A stretch of DNA of 64,000 nucleotides from Ilyonectria destructans (taxonomy: Eukaryota > Ascomycota > Sordariomycetes > Hypocreales > Nectriaceae): assembly GCA_020740775.1 (NCBI GenBank), contig JAHEWK010000007.1, forward strand, positions 2,294,001 through 2,358,000, written 5' to 3'. Shown here piece by piece: positions 32,902-42,624 of this stretch. The notes beneath the pieces were generated by a model. That model worked only from the letters and a program-made list of their open reading frames with translations. It had not been told where the DNA came from and made no database searches. Within the stretch, counting starts at the first letter, position 1, and each line of letters begins with the position of its first letter. The position numbers were made by a program, and so were the translations under genes.

Positions 32902-35259
32902 ATGGCGTCGAACGGCCAATCAGTGCCAACGTCTACTGACGCTGGGAGCCCGCAGGTGTTGAAGAAGCGGAAAAGAAACAGCGAGAGAGCGCGTGTTACT
33001 CGCGCGTGCGATAGGTGCAAAAAGTAACAACGTCCTGGCGTCTATGCAGTCTGGATTGATGTGCTAACATGTAGTCTTTCAACCTAGGCGGAAGATCAAA
33101 TGCAATGGCGCGCAGCCGTGTGAGTTTTGTATCCGGGCCAAGGCGAGCTGTACATTCAATTCAGCCTATGCGCGAGGCCGAGTGCCTGCTATTCTCCCAG
33201 CGTCTGATGTTGAGAGTGGAAGCAATTCAATACTAGTGGATGATGCTTTGACTCAGGCAACGCAGCATCCTCTCAGGTTACAGAGCCACGATGTCTCATC
33301 AAGCTATCTTGTTCCCTTGGCCTCAGCGTCCGCCGCGCCATCCTCACAAAGCTCACCAGAGCCGGTTCAGACTGATCTACAAGGACATTACATCGGGCCC
33401 GCGTCAGGAGTCTCTTTTCTACTCCGGGTTCAGAAGCGTTTACATCAAGCTATCTCATTCCACGATGCCAGCACCATCTTTACTTTTGGCGATGCCCCTC
33501 TGCAACTTCCCGAGTTCGACCCGTCCTTTTGCATGATGCTTCCCCGGGATGACGCGCAGCGTTTGGTAGACCGGTACTTTGACTTTGCAATGCCAACATA
33601 CCGGTTCCTCCACCGACCGACAGTTCAGGAATGGTTTGAAGAGTTCTATGACACTCTTGGCATTATGCGCGATGCACACAGTGCGCCAGCCAAGGTCGCA
33701 TTGCTCTTCATGGTGTTTGCCCAGGCGAGAGTGTATATGCCTGACAGTGATAGGCCGGGTCCGCCAGACCTAAGGTAAGCAACACATTACCTCTCCAAAC
33801 CCAAACAGATACCTGGCTGACACCAACATTGTACAGTACTCGATACTTCCTTGCAGCTGAACATCAACTCACAAAGGAACGGGGCTCGATTCGCTTGACC
33901 AGCGTTCAAGCCCGTTTGACGCAATGCTTTTACCTTCTCACTCAATCCCGCATCAACCATTGCTGGAGTTTGTTTGGCACAATGTCACATTTAGCGCTGG
34001 CCATTGGCCTCAATCGAAATAGACGTCCTGGCCGAAGAAGCGGATTAAGCGTGGTCGAAGCCCAATGTCGCCGCCGAACCTTTTGGTGTGCTTACACTCT
34101 AGACGCCTATCTCAGCGTTGCCTTGGGTAGACCGCGGTCATTTCATGATGACGATATTGACACGGAGCTTCCTGCATGTGTCGACGATGACCAGCTAACG
34201 GCGGAAAATATCGCCACGTCGCCTGACAATAGGAGCCCATCAACCATGCTTGCTCCAATTGCGCATATCAAGTGAGATGAACCCACCGAGCTCCATGATA
34301 GCGACTGACGAAACAGAGTTGCTCGGATAATCAGCAAGATCGTGCGTGATCTCTATGCCATAAAGCCAATATCAACCAGTCGCCGATCGGTACTCACTGA
34401 GCGGATCTCGAAAGACCTGAGTGACTGGCAAGTCGAGTTCGCTCGGTTTCTGGACACCGACTTTTTCAGCACATCACTTGTTCCTCCAATCTTTCAGCGG
34501 CAACAGAATGTCCTCAACCTGACCTACTGGCATGCTATAATCCTCACTCATCGGCCGTTTGTACTCACCAACTTTGCGCGACTTTCCCGCAAAGACGGAA
34601 ACTCTGGCATTGAAGACGCCCAGACGGTGGAGAGTGTGCAGCAGTGTTTAATGGCTGCGATGAAGACGGTCAAGAAGATTAATGACATTACCCAAACCCG
34701 ACAAATGTTTCATGCATTCTGGGTTAGTGCTTAGCAGGATCATTGGCGTCGGGAAAAGACTAACGACCTACAGATTACGGCGTACTTTGCCTTCACCGCA
34801 ACTATTGTGCTCTACATCTATGTGATTCAGAACCGAGCATCCCCACCAGAGCTGTATAGCAGTTACTTCGCAGCCGCCACCAAATGCCAGTCCCATATCT
34901 CAGCTATGGCTGAGAAGGGGTCGCTATCGGAGCGATATTGCCTCGTCTTGGAGGAATTGCGCGTTGAAGCCTTGCGCCAGGCGAAACGCATGCACCCGAC
35001 GATGACAAATTTGGAGGGGATGGATGATGGCTCACACGGAAATGGATTCCCACAGAGCACGGCGTCGATGCCTTTAGATGACACTCCTAGCGATATCGCC
35101 AACTACACAGATGTGTTGGGGGATAATGTGATTGACTTCAACGGTATGCCAAGTTCTGCGTTTTCAGATTCCTCGGGCTGGGGGCAGTTCGCTTCGATGG
35201 TGTCATCAGGGCTGGGCAATCTAGATTTGTTCCTCAACGACGACACATTTACAATTTAA
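32902..35259 (+). CDS. Zn2Cys6 transcription factor, paralogue 2 (cluster regulator candidate)
   Basis: Introns lie near 33024-33088, 33775-33836, 34272-34317 and 34720-34773. As in regulator 1, the first intron interrupts the zinc cluster, which joins to CDRCKKRKIKC, CEFC and a final Cys. A strongly basic KKRKRNSERARVTR precedes it. Shared blocks with regulator 1 include GPASGVSFLLRVQKRL, RYFDFAMPTYRFLHRPT, VQARLTQCFYLLTQSRINHCW, RRRTFWCAY and EKGSLSERYCLVLEELR. Both end in a Trp-Gly-Gln-Phe motif. The open frame continues upstream of ATG 32902, but only from GTG. The gene is divergent from the DapA-fold gene. The pair suggests duplication of a regulator with each copy assigned to a different core enzyme; they could also form a heterodimer. 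Confidence 0.88.
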
Positions 35260-35917
35260 TCACAACATGTGCGATGGCATTTGTTAACGTAGAACTTGAC
35301 CAGCTTTTACAATTTTCCGTGTGAAGGCTTTGTTCATGCCTAGGCAAGGAGTGACTTTCACCTTGAATGTGCTACACACCCATAGCACTAACTAGTACTA
35401 ATTGATATAGAGGAACCTCATAATCACAGTCAGTCGCTGTGTGGTTGCAGCTATCTGACGTAGATCGTCGCAGCACCGGGAACCGACGGAGCCTCTACTC
35501 TGTATTTTGGATGGATGCAGATGTACCTCTCAATTATTGTTATTATTATTCCTTACATCCCGACAATTGCCGAATTAGAGGTTTCACACAGCCAACCGGA
35601 TGATGTCAGTAGCGAAGCCCGGGTCCTCCGTTCCACCGTGATTGGTCTGCCAACACGGAAAAGCGCCATCGCGATCCATCATCCGACGGAAAAGTCAACA
35701 CGGAACAGCATGGCGGGGTTCACATTGGTCTGCGGGGACTCATCTATCACAGCAGAGCGGCATACGCGCCGGTAGCTAACTTGCCCGCTTTGTATATCAA
35801 TCAATCCTCTCTATTACAGCTTAGCCTTCTCGTACACCCGACATTCCTCCCTCTCCAAAGCTATATCGCTCAAGCCCCAGACCCTCCTCTTCCTCTCCCA
35901 CTCAATCAAACCTCACT
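35260..35917. promoter_or_regulatory. promoter region of SDR gene with repeated TTCCGTGT motif
   Basis: TTCCGTGT at 35315-35322 lies inside a 16-mer identical to 24067-24082. Its inverse ACACGGAA is at 35653-35660 and 35698-35705. The last 200 bases before the SDR start are pyrimidine-rich, as in strongly expressed fungal promoters. Confidence 0.5.
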
Positions 35918-36873
35918 ATGGCGTCCGCAATGGCCAAGCGCCTCCAAGGCAAGACTGTGCTCATCACCGGCGCCTCATCCGGCATCGGGCGGTCCACTGC
36001 CTTCGAGTTTGCCCGCACAAGCCCGAATGATTTGAAGCTCGTGTTGACGGCGCGCCGCATCGACACTCTCAAGCAGATTGCGGCGGACATCACCAAAGAG
36101 GTCGGCCCTGGCGTCAAGGTGCTGCCTGTTCAGCTGGACGTTAGCAATCCTGCTGAGGTGCGCGCTTTCCCGGATTCATTGCCTGCCGAATTCAAGAAAA
36201 TCGATGTGCTGGTTAACAATGCGTAAGTTTTTCACCCCATACATTCAATTGGGAACAGTACAACGGAACAAGTGACTAACGAGCCCTAAACTGCAGCGGC
36301 CTGGTCAAAGGCGTAGCCAAGGCACCTGAGATTGCCGAAGATGATATGAACGTCATGTTCGCCACCAACGTGACAGGACTGATCAACATGACACAAGCAA
36401 TCCTCCCTGGAATGCTGAAGCGTGACAATGGCGATGGCGCCGGCGACATTATCAACATTGGGTCCATCGCAGGTCGTGAGCCCTACGTCGGTGGTAGCAT
36501 CTACTGTGCCACCAAGGCTGCCGTCCGGTCTTTCACCGACAGCTTGCGAAAGGAGCTGATTGCGAAGAGAATCCGAGTTATCTGCGTCGACCCTGGCCAA
36601 GTTGAGACTGAGTTCTCCGTGGTTCGATTTGGTGGTGATAAGGCCAAGGCTGATGCTGTCTATGCGTGAGTACTCTGCCTGGCTATACCCGCCGTTCTTA
36701 CCTGGACAAATTGCTAACCTTGTTACAGGGGCTGTGAGCCATTGACGCCTGATGACATTGCTGAGGCGGTCGTATTCACTGCTGGCAGGAGGGAGAACGT
36801 CGTCATTGCTGATACTCTCATCTTCCCCAACCATCAAGCCGCTGCCACCATCATGCACAAGAAGTCCGCATAG
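35918..36873 (+). CDS. NADP-type short-chain dehydrogenase (YMR226C/serine 3-dehydrogenase-like)
   Basis: Three exons, introns near 36223-36297 and 36666-36728, about 270 residues. The cofactor motif GASSGIGRS, an Arg pair after strand 2 (LTARRID), which favours NADP(H), the NNAG motif, the Ser in INIGSIAGREPY and the YCATK catalytic pair are present. The ending EPLTPDDIAEAVVF resembles the yeast YMR226C/YdfG group. Those enzymes act on 3-hydroxy acids such as serine, 3-hydroxyisobutyrate and 3-hydroxypropionate. Tartronate semialdehyde is a 3-oxo acid of this kind. In this cluster the SDR could therefore reduce tartronate semialdehyde to glycerate after aldol cleavage of 5-keto-4-deoxyglucarate; this is inference. 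It has three TTCCGTGT-type sites in its upstream region. Confidence 0.9.
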
Positions 36874-37266
36874 AATTCCAGACAAAGGTGCACGTCAGTC
36901 AAAAGACCCAGGCCATCACGCTACACGACCTCATGAGGCCATCTATACAGTCTAGTCACGAATAGGAATCGCAGACTCGATGTCTTGCGCGACGCGAGCC
37001 AAAAGTATGTTTCTGTTATGTGGGGGAATCAGGAAAGACCTGACACTCAAAAGAGCCAGGGAGATAGATTGAATGTTACTTGAGCTTGAATAGAGCTGAT
37101 GGTCGAGAAATGAACAATAATAAAGAAAACGATTAAATGATTGTGTTCGTTATTGACACACAAACTCACCACCCCGAAATGGGTTTCCACACCAAAGATC
37201 CTTAGGCTCATCCTGAGCGCCCCAATCCACAACCCCCTCACTACACAGGCGCTACAGCACCTGTAA
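36874..37266. other. intergenic, nothing recognised
   Basis: 3' side of the SDR gene and upstream of tRNA-Asp. No gene seen. Confidence 0.5.
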
Positions 37267-37338
37267 TCTTCCGTAGTATAGTGGTCAGTATGCAAGCTTG
37301 TCACGCTTGAGACCCGGGTTCAATTCCCGGCGGGAGAG
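37267..37338 (+). tRNA. tRNA-Asp (anticodon GTC)
   Basis: A 72-nt gene. The acceptor stem TCTTCCG pairs with CGGGAGA (37331-37337), discriminator G. The anticodon stem CAAGC/GCTTG encloses loop TTGTCAC with GTC. The T arm is CCGGG TTCAATT CCCGG. No intron. T-rich termination signals follow at about 37365. Confidence 0.94.
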
Positions 37339-37924
37339 ATCCAGCCACAGGTGCCACACCTGAGTTTCTTTTTATTTCCATGTTGGAGAAAATATTTATA
37401 TTTTTGTCCTGTGATATTCATCGAAACGGTCTTCGTTATACAAGTCCTGTTTGCAACAGTTGTCTCCCAAGTTTCGGGACATTGAAATGACAGGACTAAT
37501 TAAAAGATGGGGATGGTTGTACACAAGTAGCCTAGCTCAGTATTCAGAATATGCTACCGGTTCTTTAAAATGACCGTCCCCCGTATTATTCACTGGAAGC
37601 CGTCCAGGACTTGAAGCTACGCGGAATGTGGTTTCCTATCGCTCATGGCGCGCCGGGCATCATTCCGCCGCCAGCGTCAGGAGTGGTGGGTCGGTGTCTC
37701 CGGAATATGCTAGTACCGTGACCCAGTCTGCGGGATGGAGGCAATAATAGCGGAAAGCAGATCCCGCGAAATCCTTATCTTTGCCGATTTATTACCGGTA
37801 ATAACGGTCGGTGCTACTATTTATTAATGGCCTGGGGAATTAGAACAACTCGAAAATTGATATATACTTAATGAGGAGCGACTACTTGATAAAGTACATC
37901 TAGGTTACTTTGACATTATCCAAC
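37339..37924. other. intergenic, promoter side of the ADH relic
   Basis: No gene. Sequence of mixed composition with an AT-rich end at 37830-37910. Confidence 0.45.
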
Positions 37925-38490
37925 ATGGCTCCCTCCGTTACCTCTCTGTTCGTCGGAAGCGACACTATCATCCCCATCAAGACCAAAGCCAGCGCCATTA
38001 ATGACGACGTGGGCACATTTCTAGATACAAACGCGGTTCAACCAACGGAAACTGTTTGCCAAGTGGAAGAAATGCCCTATTTAGAGAACGCACCCGCCAC
38101 CTTTGAAGTCAACGACGACAGTGTTGACCATGGCAAGAATGGATTCCAGTCACCAGACATTGTCGACGAATTCAGCACCACTAATATCTCGACGCTACAA
38201 GAAATACCCGGCGCACGCGTCCCTCGACACAGAAAGCCGTCGTGACCCCAGAGATGGGCGAGCAGCTCAATCTTCATCTCCGCACCGTTGCTGTACGAGA
38301 TCCATCTCCAGGCGAAGCTGTCGTCCGGATCCTATATAGCGGCATTTGTCGCAGTGTACGTGAGCCTGTTGCGCCCTTCTATCCAAAAGCTGCCCTTACG
38401 AAACCGTTGACATGTAATTAGGACGCTGTAGATTGTAAGGCCATGGGAGAGATTGTTGTACGGGTCAACAAACCATTTCTAGCAGTTTAA
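37925..38490 (+). pseudogene. truncated zinc alcohol dehydrogenase relic
   Basis: An open frame of about 107 codons from ATG 37925 is unrecognised. Beyond it, in another frame from about 38224, the sequence reads STQKAVVTPEMGEQL, TVAVRDPSPGEAVV and ILYSGICRS: the N-terminal strand and first catalytic-zinc Cys of a medium-chain ADH. A plausible intron follows the RS codons. The next exon (DAVDCKAMGEIVV) runs to a stop at about 38490 without the GHE zinc motif or any cofactor domain. The frame change and missing two thirds show a dead fragment. Whether the 5' open frame belonged to the same gene is unclear. Confidence 0.65.
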
Positions 38491-38546
38491 TAGTCCACAC
38501 CAGCGGGTTCTTGATCCCCAATCGCGCTCTTAATCTAGAATTTGTA

Positions 38547-40964
38547 TCAGTTCCAGAAATCTTGCGTATCGAGGTCCATGTAGTCCTCCGGCAACGACTC
38601 AAGATTGGGGGCAAGACCTGACCAGAAAGGCATGTCAAAGTTGAGCATCAGCTCGTCCTGCTGCATCTCCGTACCTATGGCGAAAAGACCGGCGTCCTGT
38701 GGTAGATGCTGACCCGTGTCTTCGGTGCTGTATAGTATGTTTGTCGCAGAGGCTAATCGTGCGTCGTCTTGGTGTCCATCAGGCGGAGCTTCTTGCGTGG
38801 CTGTGGTCGATTCAGATGCTGGGCTATGTCGATTGCTAATCATCCGTACGAGGTTGCGCCAATACCGTCGCGGGGGCGTCCACGAGTCCGATAGTTCCTG
38901 TAGAGTCTTGATGCAGGAATCGACACATTCCATTTCTGGTCCTGTGGTTTTCCCGTCCTCTCGATTGTATCCGTGTAGCATAACAAGTGCGGCAGAGAGA
39001 GTGCAGTGAGTGGCCGTGAGTGGACTTTTCCGGAAACTGCCAAAGTTTTCACGATACATGTCGCCAATGACGCAAATCTCTTTTGCCGCTTCAGTGCACA
39101 AAATTGCCGCCTTTTGTGATGATCCCTCGCGTATAGAATCATCCTGCTGTTGCGCGACCCCGGCACCAGCTTTGTGGCGTCTGGCAAGGAATGGCTTTGC
39201 AAGGAGAATAACGGATGTGTGATAGACCATGCTCAGGATATATGCATGTGGGAAGGTGTTTAATTCACCATTTCGCTTGACTTTCAATTCCCCGGGTAGC
39301 TCATAGAACCAGCTCTTGAGGCTGAGCAAGTACGAGTCGAAAAGGCTTTGCAACTGGACTCTCTGAGGCAAACGTTGGAGGGGGTATCTAAGATGTCGAG
39401 TTAGTCTCAAATGGGGTCAGGAACATGCAGGGGTTGTTACAGGTTTCTGAGAATCTTCTCTAAGATTTGGCAGTGGGTGCTGAGGGCCCGGTGTAGGTGC
39501 ATAATGCTTCCGCTGTCGAAGGAGGTTGTGCTGAGCTGGGGATCGAGATCTGTGGCCGGGTCAGGTACCGATGGTAGGCTCACCATTCCTTGGGAATCCT
39601 GAATAATTAGCTGAATGACTCAAATAAAACTGCAAAGGCTTCATCAAATTGAAGCCGTATATGCGGGTCCCCTTACCAACATGGTGCATACTCGGCCTGT
39701 ATAGCTGGCCCAAAGTTTATCGGTACAGTAGAGAGCCCAATATATTTGTCGTCGGAGGTTTACATCATGAGGATGTATACGGCTTGACCCGGGCAAAACC
39801 GAAGAGTCCAAGTTTAGTCCCATGTCCAAGGCTAGCCGAATAGCCATTCCGTGATGCAGCCAACCAGCGGCATCAGACCCAATAGCCTGTCAAGTTTAGT
39901 GTGGTGCAACGACGTGATGGTAGATTCTATTCTCACCACATAAAGTACGGCCATGATCTCGAGGGACTGAATAGTCGTAATACTAGGCCACTTGAGATCA
40001 AAATGAAGTAGCACCTCGGCTGTATCAAGAAAGATGCGGCCGGCCGTGTTTGGATCATCTGGATCAGACCGTACTTCAGGCCTGTCGCAATAACGGGATG
40101 CGATAGCAAGGATGCAATTCAAGAGCAGTGGGCTAAAGTACCGTCCATTTGTTTGCTTGCTCTGTCGGAAGAGACTCTCGTCGACTACTTGACACCAAGG
40201 CTGCTCCCACTTGAAGTAAAGATCAATGAGATGGGTCATGAGCTCTTCTGAAATATCACTCTCTGCGTCGAGCGCTTGTGAGTACAGGTTCAAGCGTTGT
40301 GAGTTTTGAGTCAGCGACGAGTAATCCTCGCTCTCAACAGCTGGACATATGCATCAGTTTCACTGCTATTATAATCGTAAATTATACAAAGCGTGAACGC
40401 AACTTACTTTGTGGAGACTGCAATTCAAGACGTCCACTGGTCGTGCCAAAGTACCGTGCCTCGCCGTCGCGGTCGAAGTTGGATGACTCGTCAAAGCACA
40501 GAGCGCCTTCAAAATCGGTGCATAGTTGATCAAAGGTGGACGATGATGCACCAGCAGCAGCGGATGCCCCAGTGACCGGCAACGCATTCATGGCCATTAA
40601 CTGAGCAATGGACTCATCTGCATCGATCGAGTGCAGCCGTAGAACCTGTTCTAGGACATTGATCCGAGCCTGGAGGAGGTGGACGTATGACTTGGGGGCG
40701 GTTCCTCGATTGTCACCCTCAGTAGCGTAGACGCAGTTGATATCACGACCCAGACATCGCGAACATGCCGGCCGAGTTCCATCACACTACACCGACGACG
40801 TGGTTAACATGTGCAGGTATCCTAGTGAAATGGATCAACATCATGATCCGTACCTTTGCCCGCCGTCGACGGCATTCCTGACACGCACGCCAGGCGTACT
40901 TGCTCCGTGTCGCCGATGCCTTGGGCGAAAAACCTCGCCCTCTAGCCTCTGAGGGGGTCTCCAT
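38547..40964 (-). CDS. Zn2Cys6 transcription factor with fungal-specific domain
   Basis: A multi-exon gene from ATG 40964. The first intron (near 40852-40791) lies in the zinc cluster. Joined, it reads CQECRRRRAKC, a Cys after DGTRPA, CSRC and a last Cys after six residues. A dimerisation-like stretch with SYVHLLQARINVLEQVLRLHS follows at once, as in NirA-type regulators. The middle homology domain has LIDLYFKWEQPWCQVVDESLF, LDMGLNL and RRQIYWALYCTDKLWASYTGR. Other introns lie near 40408, 39935, 39670 and 39390. The acidic Phe/Trp-containing C-terminus may be an activation region. It is divergent from the RidA gene. It is not closely related to the two cluster paralogues at 26169 and 32902. 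Targets cannot be inferred. Confidence 0.85.
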
Positions 40965-41431
40965 GACGCTCTACGACTGTCACTTGGCGGCTGCTCGGCA
41001 GTCAACGCAATAGATACGTGAAGGTGACGGCTTCCAATGTGGAATGAGATCTTCTCCGCAGATGAGGTACCGGTGATTGGCTGCTTGACATGCCACGTCT
41101 ACAGTACGAGAATAATACCGAGACACAAGAGAATTGATAATTTAATACTGTACGAGCCACAGAGATGGCGAAACCTACTTGGTATGGCGCTGATAAGTGG
41201 ACCCTCGAGGAAGAGGAATTCAGATTCCGCTTGGGAAAAGTCGCTCATTTGTCAGCTGTCGCCGTGTGTGGGTCGGGTACCTCATCATCATCGCTCTTCA
41301 ATGTGTTAATGAGTCGAGCAAGAAAGTATTTAATCCAGACGTTGCTGTGAATTGGGGAGTTTCGAGCATCCATTCATCCCAACTTCAAACACAAATCCAC
41401 CAGCCTCAGTCCCAAAACCAGTACCCAAAAC
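40965..41431. promoter_or_regulatory. divergent region between regulator and RidA gene
   Basis: 467 bp between divergent coding starts. No distinctive motif seen. Confidence 0.4.
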
Positions 41432-41917
41432 ATGTCTCATCTGAAATACTACGCCTACGAGGGTCAGGGAGTTGAGAAGGTGCAGAAGTTCTCCTACAGC
41501 CAGGCAGTACGCATCAGTGATCGTATTGAGTGCTCGGGTCAAGGTAAGCAGCATACATGCCTCATTCTTCCCCTTTCGCATTTAACGAGAAACTCAGGCG
41601 GCTGGCATCCTATCACTGGCGAGTTTGAAAAGGAAATCAATGCGCAGATCGATCTCGCATTTGCCAATGTTGAGCGCTGTCTGAAGGACGCCGGCGGCAA
41701 AGGATGGGCGCAAGTCTACCGCGTCAACTCATATCACGTCCCCCTCAACAACGAGGCTTTGGAGGCAATGGTTCGCAACTTTAGGGCATACATGCCAGAC
41801 CATCAACCAATTTGGACTTGTATAGGGGTTCCCCGACTGGGCGAGGATGACATGCGCGTTGAGATTGAGGTTGTTGCGCATGATCCTGAGGGAGCGAAGG
41901 CAACAGGTAGCGCATAG
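41432..41917 (+). CDS. RidA/YjgF/L-PSP family protein (reactive imine/enamine deaminase)
   Basis: Two exons joined at GQ-GGWHP (intron near 41545-41597) give a protein of about 143 residues. RidA proteins form trimers and hydrolyse reactive 2-iminoacids and enamines to 2-keto acids, protecting PLP enzymes. The family pattern is present: SGQGGWHP near the start, FANVERCLKDAG, YRVNSYHVPL, and MRVEIEVVA near the end, whose Arg is the residue that binds the substrate carboxylate. The divergent neighbour is a Zn2Cys6 regulator, an arrangement that suggests inducible expression. In this setting it could remove imine or enamine by-products, but RidA genes are widespread and the link is weak. Confidence 0.9.
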   Translation: MSHLKYYAYEGQGVEKVQKFSYSQAVRISDRIECSGQGKQHTCLILPLSHLTRNSGGWHPITGEFEKEINAQIDLAFANVERCLKDAGGKGWAQVYRVNSYHVPLNNEALEAMVRNFRAYMPDHQPIWTCIGVPRLGEDDMRVEIEVVAHDPEGAKATGSA

Positions 41918-42624
41918 ATGTCAAATATGAAGCACAAATCAATCATGCAACAAATTTCATCTTATAACATATCTTCAAAGCAGTCCTTCTTCCCCATTTT
42001 CGGCTTTACGAAAATTGCAGTCTACTAAATCGAAGATGAGAGAAAAATGATCAACCGCATTTCAGGTATGCATGGTATTGATGAATGAACTGCCTGATCA
42101 GGGAGTTCAATTGGAAGATGGTGGAGGAGGACGATGATGCTGTACAAGGCGAGACCCGTGCATAAATTCAATGCCAATCCATCCGTGTTATGCAATGGCT
42201 AGTTGGCTCCAAACTGTTCTCGTCTATCAATGTTACATTTGTTTCGTTGGCTAACTGCCATGTGCTCGTTTGAAAACAGCACCATCTGTCTATTTTTCGT
42301 CCCTGTCGTGACTGGCACGTGGACCAATTCAACCTACGAAATTACACTCGCAGGTCTTTAGATGGTGAACATTGTGCATGAGCAAGGATATGCAATGTGG
42401 GCCAGTTGTTATCGATTGGCAAGGGGCGCAGCATCAGGTCAGCGCTAATCCCCTTCATCGTCAGGCATAAATATCCAGAGGCTCCCCAGTTGGTTCTAAA
42501 TTTCAACCTCGTTTCTGCACGTTCTCGCCGTAAAATCGCCAGAGTAGTAGAAGCCAAGCGCGGAAAGGTGTCAAAATCTTACCAGCTCAGCAACTAAATC
42601 TCCTCTCTACATCCCTCCAATACA
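41918..42624. other. intergenic, nothing recognised
   Basis: 707 bp with no supportable gene; promoter of the following gene in the right part. Confidence 0.45.
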
